From: Actinomycetes bacterium
GTDB lineage: Bacteria; Actinomycetota; Acidimicrobiia; Acidimicrobiales; RAAP-2
DNA length: 42,360 bases
Direction: 5' to 3'
NCBI GenBank assembly: GCA_021802025.1
Contig: JAKABC010000001.1
Span: 1-42,360 of the forward strand
A model generated the notes under the pieces. The model was not told where the DNA came from, searched no databases, and was given only the letters and a program-made list of their open reading frames with translations. The translations under genes were made by a program, and so were the position numbers. Position 1 is the stretch's first letter; each line of letters starts with the position of its first letter. Positions 26,205 through 33,313 of the stretch are shown here, in pieces.

Positions 26205-27451
26205 TGGAGGGGTTCGGCCCGGTCGTCGCCACGCCGGGGTTCCACGGGGTCGACTTCGAGACCCGGGTCGACTTCGATCGCCTGCGGGCCTACCGGCTCG
26301 CGCGGGCGCGCGAGGCCCTCGAGCGCAGCGACCTCGGGGCGCTCCTACTCTTCGACTTCTACAACATCCGCTACGTCTCCCAGACCTGGGTGGGCGGAGC
26401 GCTCGGCGACAAGATGACCCGCTACTGCCTGCTCCCCCGGGGGGGCGAGCCGATCCTGTGGGACTTCGGCTCGGCCGCGCGCCACCACCAGCTGTTCGCC
26501 CCGTGGCTGGCCAAGGAGAACTGCCGGGCCGGCATGCTCGGGATGCGCGGGGCGATCGCCCCCTCCGCGGGCCTGTTCGAGTCGGCGGTGCGAGAGATCG
26601 TGGGCCTGCTCTCTGACGCCGGGGTCCTCGACCAGCCGGTCGGGCTCGACATCGTCGAGCTGCCCTTCCTCTTCGAGCTCGAGCGCGCCGGCGTCACGGT
26701 GCGCGACGCCCAGCAGATCATGCTCGACGCGCGCCAGATCAAGAGCCCCGACGAACTGACCCTGCTGTCCCAGGCGGCCGCCATGGTCGACGGGGTGTAC
26801 CAGGACGTCTTCGACGCCCTCAAGCCCGGGGTCCGCGAGAACGAGATGGTGGCACTGGTCAACCGTCGACTCTACGAGATGGGCTCGGACCAGGTCGAGG
26901 CCGTGAACGCCGTCTCGGGCGAGCGGTGCAACCCCCACCCCCACAACTTCACCGACCGAATCATCCGGCCGGGGGACCAGGCGTTCTTCGACATCATCCA
27001 CTCCTTCAACGGCTACCGGACCTGCTACTACCGCACCCTGTCGGTGGGCAGCTCGACGGGACCCCAGCGCGACGCCTACGCGAGGGCGCGCGAGTGGATG
27101 GACGCCGCCATCGACCTCGTGAAGCCGGGGGTCACGACCGACGTCATCGCCCGGGCCTGGCCCGAGGCGACGTCGTTCGGCTTCGCCGACGAGATGGCCG
27201 CCTTCGGTCTCCAGTTCGGTCACGGCCTCGGCCTCGGCCTGCACGAGCGGCCCATCATCAGCCGGCTCAACAGCCTCACCGAGCCGGTAGAACTCCAGGT
27301 CGGGATGGTGTTCGCGCTCGAGACCTACTGCCCGGCCAGCGACGGGGTGTCGGCGGCGAGGATTGAGGAGGAGATCGTGGTCACCCCCGAGGGCCCGGCT
27401 GTCTTGACCCACTTCCCGGCCCGAGAGCTGATGATCGCGAACAAGTACTAG
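26204..27451 (+). CDS. M24 'pita-bread' family hydrolase lacking one metal ligand
   Basis: This 415-residue protein of the aminopeptidase P/creatinase superfamily has a creatinase-N-like domain (about 20-165; LLLFDFYNIRYVSQ, GEPILWDFGSAARH) and a C-terminal pita-bread domain (about 180-410). Of the five canonical metal ligands four are present: Asp263 in AFFDIIHSFNGY, His340 in QFGHGLGLGLHERP, Glu373 in MVFALETY and Glu388 in RIEEEIVV. The position of the second Asp is Cys274 (GYRTCYYRT instead of GYxxDxTRT). Creatinase and ectoine hydrolase are relatives that work without metals, so a non-peptidase C-N or C-S hydrolase/lyase is likely. Dinuclear peptidase activity is doubtful. It sits between the dehydrogenase and the E1 genes. 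Confidence 0.85.
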   Translation: MEGFGPVVATPGFHGVDFETRVDFDRLRAYRLARAREALERSDLGALLLFDFYNIRYVSQTWVGGALGDKMTRYCLLPRGGEPILWDFGSAARHHQLFAPWLAKENCRAGMLGMRGAIAPSAGLFESAVREIVGLLSDAGVLDQPVGLDIVELPFLFELERAGVTVRDAQQIMLDARQIKSPDELTLLSQAAAMVDGVYQDVFDALKPGVRENEMVALVNRRLYEMGSDQVEAVNAVSGERCNPHPHNFTDRIIRPGDQAFFDIIHSFNGYRTCYYRTLSVGSSTGPQRDAYARAREWMDAAIDLVKPGVTTDVIARAWPEATSFGFADEMAAFGLQFGHGLGLGLHERPIISRLNSLTEPVELQVGMVFALETYCPASDGVSAARIEEEIVVTPEGPAVLTHFPARELMIANKY

Positions 27452-27456
27452 GAGGG

Positions 27457-28470
27457 ATGATGACGACCACCGAGGCCTCCCCCGTCCACGACGTGGACTT
27501 CAAGCTCGAGCTCTACCGCAGTCAGGTCGCCCTGCGCCGGTTCGAGTCGCGCGCCTACGACCTGTTCTTGGAGAACTACGTCAAGGGGACGAGCCACCTC
27601 TCGATCGGCCAGGAGGCGATCGCCGCCGGGGTCGCCGCGGCGATGCGGCCCGACGACTGGACGTTCGCGACCTACCGGGGCCACGCCCACACCCTCGCCC
27701 GCGGGGTGGCCATGACCCCGGTCTTCGCCGAGCTGATGGGCCGGGCCAACGGCCTCATGGCCGGCAAGGGCGGGTCGATGCACCTGACCAGCGTCGAGCA
27801 CGGGGTGATGGGCAGCTACGCGATCATCGGCGCCCACCTGCCGATCGCCTGCGGGGCGGCCTGGAGCGCCCAGTACCGCGGGACGGACCAGGTGGCGGTG
27901 GTCTTCTTCGGCGACGGCACCGTGAACATCGGCGCCTTCCACGAGGCGCTCAACTTCGCGGCCATCTGGAAGCTCCCGGTCGTATTCGTCTGCGAGAACA
28001 ACCTCTACATGGAGTACACGCGTACCTCGGAGGTGACCGCGGTCGCCCACCCCGCGGCCGACCGCGCCGCCGCCTACGGCCTCGAGCCGATCATCGTGGA
28101 CGGCAACGACGCCGACGCCGTCTACGAGGTCGCGCGCACCGCCATCGAGCGGGCCCGCGCCGGTGAGGGACCGAGCCTGATCGAGGCCGAGACCTACCGC
28201 CACGGTGGCCACTCCCGGGCCGATCCCGGCAAGTACCGGCCCGACGAGGAGGTCGCGTTCTGGACCTCGGCCGAGCGCGACCCGGTCTCGCGCTACCGGG
28301 CCCGACTCGTCGAGCTCGGGGTCGACGAGGCCACCCTCGCGCGCGTCGAGGCCGACGTCGACGCCGAGGTCGACGCCGCCACCGAGGCGGCCAAGGCGGG
28401 CGCCGCGCCCGGTGAGGACCTGCTCATGAAGGACGTCTGGGCCAACGGAGGTGCCGAATGGCGGAACTGA
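27457..28470 (+). CDS. 2-oxoacid dehydrogenase E1 component, alpha subunit
   Basis: This thiamine-diphosphate-dependent alpha subunit decarboxylates a 2-oxoacid or cleaves an acetoin-like compound. The 337-residue product has the ThDP motif FFGDGTVNIGAFHEALNFAA ending in CENN, MAGKGGSMHLT, and phosphorylation-loop-like YRHGGHSRADPGKYR. Two ATGs stand in tandem (27457, 27460) after TAGGAGGG; the second has better spacing. The style is close to acetoin/branched-chain enzymes (AcoA, PdhA). Its beta partner starts 13 nt before this stop. The matching E2 is encoded about 8 kb away on the opposite strand, an unusual split. Confidence 0.92.
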   Translation: MMTTTEASPVHDVDFKLELYRSQVALRRFESRAYDLFLENYVKGTSHLSIGQEAIAAGVAAAMRPDDWTFATYRGHAHTLARGVAMTPVFAELMGRANGLMAGKGGSMHLTSVEHGVMGSYAIIGAHLPIACGAAWSAQYRGTDQVAVVFFGDGTVNIGAFHEALNFAAIWKLPVVFVCENNLYMEYTRTSEVTAVAHPAADRAAAYGLEPIIVDGNDADAVYEVARTAIERARAGEGPSLIEAETYRHGGHSRADPGKYRPDEEVAFWTSAERDPVSRYRARLVELGVDEATLARVEADVDAEVDAATEAAKAGAAPGEDLLMKDVWANGGAEWRN

Positions 28471-29435
28471 CCTACCGAGAGGCGATCGCCCGCGGCATCG
28501 CCCAGGAGATGCGACGGGACGAGTCGGTGCTCTTCCTCGGCGAGGACGTCGGGGCGGCCGGCGGGGTGTTCAAGGGCACCGTCGGGCTCTTCGAGGAGTT
28601 CGGGCCGGTGCGGGTGCGCGACACGCCGATCAGCGAGCAGGCCATCCTCGGGGCCGCGATGGGGGCGGCCATGACCGGTCTGCGCCCGATCGCCGAGATC
28701 ATGTTCGCGGACTTCTTCGCCGTGTGCTGGGACATCGTCGCCAACGAGATCGCCAAGACGCGCTACATGACCAACGGCCAGATGAGCTTCCCGCTGGTCA
28801 TCCGCTCGGGCAACGGCGGGGGGCTGCGCTTCGGGGCCCAGCACTCCCAGAGCGTCGAGAACTGGGCGATGATGATCCCCGGGCTGAAGGTAGTCGTGCC
28901 CTCGAACCCCCGGGACGTCGTCGGGCTGATGGCGGCCGCGGTGCGCGACGACGACCCGGTCGTCTTCTTGGAGTCCAAGGCCCTCTACCCGACCAAGGGC
29001 GAGGTCCCCGAGGGGGAGATCGTCGACGCGCTCGGCACGGCGACGGTGCTGCGCCAGGGGTCGCACGCCACGATCGCCACCCTCGGGCTCATGGTGCCGC
29101 GCGCGCTGGCGGCGGCCGAGGAGCTCGCGGCCGGCGGCATCGACTGCACCGTTGTCGACGTGCGCTCGCTCATTCCCCTGGACACCCAGACGATCCTGCG
29201 CGAGACCTCGGCCACCGGGCGGCTCTTCACGGTGGAGGAGAACCCCAGGGTCCTCGGTTGGGGGGCGGAGGTGGCCTCGATCGTGGCCGAGGAGGCCTTC
29301 TACGACCTCGACGGGCCGGTGGTGCGCATCACGACCCCCCACATCCCGCTGCCGGCGGCCGACACCCTCGAGGACATGGCCCTGCCGTCGGTCGAGCGGA
29401 TCGTGACCACCATCCACAAGGCGATGAACTCCTAG
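28458..29435 (+). CDS. 2-oxoacid dehydrogenase E1 component, beta subunit
   Basis: This 325-residue transketolase-like beta subunit completes the heterotetrameric E1. Landmarks are the ThDP-activating Glu region RVRDTPISEQAILGAAMGAA, MTNGQMSFPLVIRSGNGGG, AQHSQSVENWAMMIPGLKVV and the C-terminal VDVRSLIPLD. The ATG at 28458 overlaps the alpha gene by 13 nt and has GGAGG seven bases upstream. It is the last gene of the rightward catabolic operon, followed by a short AT-rich intergenic stretch. The acyl-CoA product cannot be read from sequence; acetyl, propionyl or branched acyl are all possible. Confidence 0.93.
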   Translation: MAELTYREAIARGIAQEMRRDESVLFLGEDVGAAGGVFKGTVGLFEEFGPVRVRDTPISEQAILGAAMGAAMTGLRPIAEIMFADFFAVCWDIVANEIAKTRYMTNGQMSFPLVIRSGNGGGLRFGAQHSQSVENWAMMIPGLKVVVPSNPRDVVGLMAAAVRDDDPVVFLESKALYPTKGEVPEGEIVDALGTATVLRQGSHATIATLGLMVPRALAAAEELAAGGIDCTVVDVRSLIPLDTQTILRETSATGRLFTVEENPRVLGWGAEVASIVAEEAFYDLDGPVVRITTPHIPLPAADTLEDMALPSVERIVTTIHKAMNS

Positions 29436-29457
29436 GGCGCACGGGCGTTTATTTAGA

Positions 29458-29485
29458 GAACTCTTAGAGACGTTTTCTAGAGTTC
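29458..29485. promoter_or_regulatory. inverted repeat in an AT-rich intergenic island
   Basis: GAACTCT (29458-29464) and AGAGTTC (29479-29485) are perfect reverse complements around a 14-nt loop ending in GTTTTCT. The 57 bp between the E1-beta stop and the next start are far more AT-rich than the rest of the window. It could be the terminator of the catabolic operon or a promoter/operator of the next gene. Confidence 0.45.
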
Positions 29486-29492
29486 CTCGGCG

Positions 29493-30005
29493 ATGGACGT
29501 GCGCATCACGGGAGTCCTCGGGCGGGCCCACGACGTTTTGCCCGATTGGACCCGGCCGCTCCTGCGCCTCGCGCGCGTGGACCTACGCCCCCCGCGACCG
29601 CCCTCGCTCGCGCGGGTCGTGGGTGCGATCGTCGTGGCGATACTCGCGTCGCTCGTCGCCGACGCCCTGCTCGTACACCTGGGCACGACGCTCTACCCCA
29701 CGACGCGCGGCTACGTGCACTTCGCCTTCTTCGACTACGCGCGCCTCACGGTCATCGGCGTGGTCGTCGCCGGGGTGGGTTGGCCCCTCGTGGCGCGGGT
29801 CACCTCGGCCCCCGAGTGGCTCTACGCGCGCCTGGCCGTGGCGGTGTCGGTGGTCCTCTTGGTGCCCGACGCGTACATCCTCTACGTCGGCTCGCCGCTG
29901 CGGGCCGTGGTGGTGCTCGTCTGGATGCACGTCGCGATCGCGTTCATAACCTACGGTTCGCTCACCGTGCTGGCGCCCGTCGGACGCGGCCGACACGCCC
30001 GTTGA
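29493..30005 (+). CDS. four-helix membrane protein, unknown function
   Basis: This is an unrecognised 170-residue protein. A soluble N-terminus of about 40 residues (MDVRITGVLGRAHDVLPDW) precedes four hydrophobic segments near VVGAIVVAILASLVADALL, ARLTVIGVVVAGVGWPLV, LAVAVSVVLLVPDAYIL and AVVVLVWMHVAIAFITY. Small four-helix proteins of this shape are common in actinobacteria and are mostly of unknown function. It stands alone on the plus strand and converges on the exporter gene at 30007 with one base between the stops. Confidence 0.65.
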   Translation: MDVRITGVLGRAHDVLPDWTRPLLRLARVDLRPPRPPSLARVVGAIVVAILASLVADALLVHLGTTLYPTTRGYVHFAFFDYARLTVIGVVVAGVGWPLVARVTSAPEWLYARLAVAVSVVLLVPDAYILYVGSPLRAVVVLVWMHVAIAFITYGSLTVLAPVGRGRHAR

Positions 30006-30016
30006 CTCAGTCGACG
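30000..30016. repeat. imperfect palindrome spanning a convergent stop pair
   Basis: Centred on 30008, seven of eight base pairs match (GTTGACT-C-AGTCGAC with one T/G mismatch). It includes the stop of the membrane-protein gene (30003-30005) and that of the exporter gene (30007-30009). Confidence 0.45.
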
Positions 30017-31737
30017 ACCAGCGCCTCGGCCCCGGGCGCGGCGTTCGTCGTGGGCCGGTAGGACCCGCGCAGCCAGGAGGTCACCGCCGCGATCGCGCAG
30101 ATGGCTGCGGCGAAGTCGAGCGCCGGGTGCAGCCCGGTGACGAAGGCGTGCTGGATGATGTCGGGGAAGAAGCGCCGCCCGACGATCGCGGTGCGCGCAC
30201 CGCTCGGCAACGAGGCGAGCACCCGTGGCCCGAGGAGTTTGGCCATGGGGTTGTAGCCGAGGAAGGAGGCAAAGAGCGTCGTCACGGGGGGCAGGGTGGC
30301 CACGTGGGTCGCCACCGCGGCCGGCACGCCGCGCGCCACGAGGCCCGCGCGCAGGGCCGGGGGCAGGGTGCGAGAGAGTCCGATGATCATGAGGGTGAAG
30401 AAGATGCCGATCGAGAGCACCTGACCCGAGTTCTGGAAGGTCGAGTTCATCCCCGAGCCGACGCCGCGGTGCTCGGGCGGCAGGGCGTTCATCACGCTGG
30501 CACGGTTGGGGGCCGAGAAGGCGCCCATCGACAGTCCGTTCAACAGCAGCAGCGCCCCGAAGGCGAGGTAGGGGAAGTCGGCCGGCAGCGTCTCGAGCAG
30601 GAGGAACGAGATCGCCGAACCGACCATCCCGCCGACGGTGAAGCCCCGCGAACCGTAGCGGTCGGAGAGGTAGCCGCACAGGGGTCCGGCGAGCAGGAAC
30701 CCGGCCGTGAGGGGCAAGAGGGCGATCCCCGCCCACAGGGGCGTCGAGGCGAAGCTGTAGCCGTGCAGGGGCAGCCAGATGCCCTGGAGCCAGATGACCA
30801 TGGTGAACATCAGTCCGCCCCGGCCCGTCGCGGCGAGCAGCGTGGAGATCGACCCGGCGCTGAAGGCCCGGATCCGAAAGAGCGACAGGCGGAACATCGG
30901 GTCCGACGAGCGCCGCTCCAGCCGGGCGAAGGCCACGAGGCTGATCACGCCGAGCGCCAGCGACCCGTCGACGAAGGGGCTGGTCCAGCCCATCTCGTGC
31001 CCGCCGTAGGGCTGGATCCCGTAGGTGATCCCGACCATGAGGGCGACCAGCCCGAGGGCGAAGGTGAGGTTGCCGGCCCAGTCGACGTGGTGGTCCTTGC
31101 GCACCGGGATCTCGCGCAGCTGGAGGTAGGCCCAGATGGAGCCGAAGATCCCGATCGGCACCGAGATGATGAAGATCAGTCGCCACTGGATCGGGCCGAG
31201 CAGCCCCCCGAGCACCAGGCCGATGAAGCTGCCCGCGATGCCCGCGATCTGGTTGATGCCCAGGGCCATCCCGCGCTGGTCCTCGGGGAAGGCGTCGGTG
31301 AGGATCGCCGCCGAGTTCGCGATGAGGAAGGCCGCACCGACCCCCTGGAAGAGCCGCATCACGACGAGCCAGATCGCCGCGGCGGAGCCGGAGAACCAGG
31401 TGATCGAGAGCAACAGCGAGAAGAAGGTGTAGACGGCGAAGCCGAGGTTGTACATCTTGACCCGCCCCAGCATGTCGCCCAGGCGCCCGAGGCTCACCAC
31501 GAGCACCGAGGTGACGATCATGAAGCCGAGGATCATCCAGAGGAGGTAGAACGTGTTGCCCGGGGCCAGGGGGTCGATGTGGATGCCGTTGAACACGTCG
31601 GGCAGCGCGATGAGCACGATCGAGGTGTCGATCGTTGCCATGAGGACGCCGAGCGTCGTGTTCGAAAGGACCAGCCACTTGTAGCGGTCCGACCGGGGCC
31701 GGGCCAGCGGGTCGCGACGGGCCGCCGCGACGCTCAC
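30007..31737 (-). CDS. DHA2-family MFS exporter (14 TM)
   Basis: This 576-residue exporter carries the TM1 motif ATIDTSIVLIALPDVF, loop 2-3 GRLGDMLGRVKMYNLG and TM5 FQGVGAAFLIANSAAILTD with GIAGSFIGLVLGGLLGP. It is longer than the other two exporters here; much of the excess is a roughly 90-residue insertion before the last helix (from about LPPALRAGLVARG to FFPDIIQHAF). The GTG start overlaps the stop of the small gene upstream (GTGA), so it is the last gene of a three-gene operon with a dienelactone hydrolase-like protein. It may export a toxic substrate or product of that hydrolase. Confidence 0.88.
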   Translation of the reverse strand: MSVAAARRDPLARPRSDRYKWLVLSNTTLGVLMATIDTSIVLIALPDVFNGIHIDPLAPGNTFYLLWMILGFMIVTSVLVVSLGRLGDMLGRVKMYNLGFAVYTFFSLLLSITWFSGSAAAIWLVVMRLFQGVGAAFLIANSAAILTDAFPEDQRGMALGINQIAGIAGSFIGLVLGGLLGPIQWRLIFIISVPIGIFGSIWAYLQLREIPVRKDHHVDWAGNLTFALGLVALMVGITYGIQPYGGHEMGWTSPFVDGSLALGVISLVAFARLERRSSDPMFRLSLFRIRAFSAGSISTLLAATGRGGLMFTMVIWLQGIWLPLHGYSFASTPLWAGIALLPLTAGFLLAGPLCGYLSDRYGSRGFTVGGMVGSAISFLLLETLPADFPYLAFGALLLLNGLSMGAFSAPNRASVMNALPPEHRGVGSGMNSTFQNSGQVLSIGIFFTLMIIGLSRTLPPALRAGLVARGVPAAVATHVATLPPVTTLFASFLGYNPMAKLLGPRVLASLPSGARTAIVGRRFFPDIIQHAFVTGLHPALDFAAAICAIAAVTSWLRGSYRPTTNAAPGAEALVVD

Positions 31738-32009
31738 GAGACGAGCTCGCCGCGCAACTCGTCGGGGACGCTATCGAGGGCCCGCACGATGGCGGCGGCC
31801 AGCGCCCGGGCGCTCTCGGCGTCGAGCTCGAGGGCGACGCGGGCGCCGGGCCCCTTCGCCGGATTCAGCACGTCGATCATCAAGGCGTGTCCGGCCGGGA
31901 AGTGCACGGGGTGGTCGAAGTAGACCGTCGCGTCGGTGAGCCGGGTCCAACCCTCGGCGGTCTTGCCGCTCGCGCGCAGGGCGAGCCGCTCGGTCTGGTA
32001 GGTGCACAT
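31734..32009 (-). CDS. small conserved-looking protein (DUF6295-like)
   Basis: This 91-residue cytosolic protein starts MCTYQTERLALRASGKTAEG, continues with GWTRLTDATVYFDHPVHFP and HALMIDVLNPAKG, and ends in an Ala-rich helix. The composition and the MCTYQTE opening recall a small actinobacterial family I know as DUF6295, but I cannot confirm this. No enzymatic motif is visible. It is locked between the hydrolase (TGATG overlap) and the exporter (GTGA overlap), so it should be made together with them. It may be an accessory binding protein. Confidence 0.7.
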   Translation of the reverse strand: MCTYQTERLALRASGKTAEGWTRLTDATVYFDHPVHFPAGHALMIDVLNPAKGPGARVALELDAESARALAAAIVRALDSVPDELRGELVS

Positions 32010-32749
32010 CAGCCGACCGTCCGCGCGAGGAACGCGAAGACCTCGCCCCAGGCCTCGGTGGCCACCTCGGGCCGGTAGGAGGGCCGGTCCACGGCGAAGA
32101 ACGCGTGAGCGGCCCCCTCGTAGGTCTTGAAGGTGAACTCCTTGCCGGCGGCCGTGAGGGCCGCGGCCAGGGCGTCGTTCTGCTCGGGGGAGGGGTAGGT
32201 GTCCTCGGCGCCGAAGAGTCCGAGCAGCGGCGCGTGGAGGTTCCCGGCCTCGCCGATGACGGCCTTCACCTTGAGGGGGAACTCCGAGGGCGGATCGACG
32301 GCGACGAAGGCGCCGTAGCAGTCGATCACGCCGTCGAGCGGGAGGCGGCAGCCCGCGAGGAAGGACTGGCGCCCGCCGGAGCAGTAGCCGATCGAGGCGA
32401 CCTTGCCGTTCGAGGTCGATAGGGCCTTTAGGTGTGCCATCGCGCCGGCGACGTCGCCCACCAGTTGCTCGTCGGGGACCCCGCCGAGGTTGCGCGCGGT
32501 GGCCGCGGCGTCATCAGGAGCGGCCCCGGGGGCCACGCGGTGGTAGAGGTTCGGCATCAGGGCGTGGTAGCCGTTCGCGGCGAACTTGCGGACGATCTCC
32601 TTGGAGGCCTCGTCGTAGCCGGGCATGTGGTGGATCACGACGATCGACCCGGCGCGCTCGACGTCGGTCGCAACGGCGAGGTAGGCCTCGATCTCGTCGC
32701 CGTTGTGGCCCGTGATGGTGATGGTCTCGGCCGTCAGGTTGTGGGTCAC
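32009..32749 (-). CDS. dienelactone hydrolase-family protein
   Basis: This 246-residue alpha/beta hydrolase has the DLH-type triad: Cys nucleophile in IGYCSGGRQS, Asp in FGAEDTYPSPEQN and His in EGAAHAFFAVDRPSYR. The N-terminal AGSIVVIHHMPGYDEASKEI holds the oxyanion region. The prototype opens dienelactone in chlorocatechol breakdown, but many members have other, mostly unknown ester or lactone substrates. The start is GTG at 32747-32749, with GGACAG about seven bases upstream. It is the first gene of the operon divergent from the MarR gene, whose operator lies in the shared 87-bp region. Confidence 0.88.
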   Translation of the reverse strand: MTHNLTAETITITGHNGDEIEAYLAVATDVERAGSIVVIHHMPGYDEASKEIVRKFAANGYHALMPNLYHRVAPGAAPDDAAATARNLGGVPDEQLVGDVAGAMAHLKALSTSNGKVASIGYCSGGRQSFLAGCRLPLDGVIDCYGAFVAVDPPSEFPLKVKAVIGEAGNLHAPLLGLFGAEDTYPSPEQNDALAAALTAAGKEFTFKTYEGAAHAFFAVDRPSYRPEVATEAWGEVFAFLARTVG

Positions 32750-32799
32750 GCGCTGTCCTTTCCTGGTCGTCCCGGTCGGAACGGGGCGCCGGGGGCTAT

Positions 32800-32818
32800 T
32801 AGTTACCCTTCGTAACTA
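32800..32818. promoter_or_regulatory. inverted-repeat operator, probably for the MarR regulator
   Basis: TAGTTAC (32800-32806) and GTAACTA (32812-32818) form perfect 7-bp arms around CCTTC. The site is AT-rich, lies midway between the divergent DLH and MarR starts, and has the size of a MarR dimer site. Repression of both directions is the likely role. Confidence 0.7.
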
Positions 32819-32836
32819 TCGTGGTACCTTAGCACC

Positions 32837-33301
32837 GTGGCGGGAGAGACCGGGTCCGACCCGGTGCCGACGACGCTGGAGCGCGAGTGGGGTCGGCTGC
32901 GCCGCGGACAGCTCCTCGGTCCGCTGCGCCACCACCTCGACGAGGCCGAGGGCCCGCTGCAGCTCGAGATCCTGCGCGAGGTCGCCGACGCCGGCCAGAT
33001 CCGCGCCTCGGAGCTCGCCGAGCGGCTCCACGTGACCAAGGCCTCGATCAGCCGCTACGTGGCCCAGATGGTGGGTACGGGACTGCTGGCGACCCGACCG
33101 GATCCGCGCGACGGGCGCGCCGCCCTGCTCACGGTGACGGCGCGGGGCCGTCGAGCCCTCGCCAACCGGGAGGCGCGTCGGTCGCGGGCCCTCGCCCGCC
33201 TGTGCCAGGAGTGGAGCGCGAGCGACGTCGAGGCGCTCACCGAACTGCTGCGTCGACTCAACGACGGGATCGAGGCGAGCCTGCGCGCCGAGCGCTCCTA
33301 G
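32837..33301 (+). CDS. MarR-family transcriptional regulator
   Basis: This 154-residue winged-helix repressor has recognition-helix region ELAERLHVTKASISRYVAQM, wing TRPDPRDGRAALLTVTARG and dimerising terminal helices. The GTG at 32837 lies only about 6 bp after a TACCTT element, so the mRNA may be nearly leaderless. It is divergent from the hydrolase-small protein-exporter operon, which it probably controls in response to a small aromatic or lipophilic ligand. It converges on the third exporter gene, whose stop lies in the same short hairpin. Confidence 0.92.
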   Translation: MAGETGSDPVPTTLEREWGRLRRGQLLGPLRHHLDEAEGPLQLEILREVADAGQIRASELAERLHVTKASISRYVAQMVGTGLLATRPDPRDGRAALLTVTARGRRALANREARRSRALARLCQEWSASDVEALTELLRRLNDGIEASLRAERS

Positions 33302-33313
33302 CGCCGAGCTAGG
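33297..33313. terminator. short hairpin holding both stops of a convergent gene pair
   Basis: CCTAGC (33297-33302) and GCTAGG (33308-33313) pair around GCCGA. The MarR stop TAG (33299-33301) is in one arm and the exporter stop (33309-33311) in the other. It may act as a weak bidirectional terminator; no T-tract. Confidence 0.45.

Noticed and set aside
25295..27451. A 718-codon open frame on the plus strand over the dehydrogenase and M24 genes
   Set aside because: Its first part is a frame-shifted shadow of the dehydrogenase and its last part is the M24 protein itself. The M24 gene has its own ATG in a TGATG overlap.
26204..27451. DMSP lyase DddP as identity of the M24 protein
   Set aside because: The NIRY-containing N-domain is similar in style, but DddP keeps the Asp that is Cys274 here and has an FDTD motif that this protein lacks.
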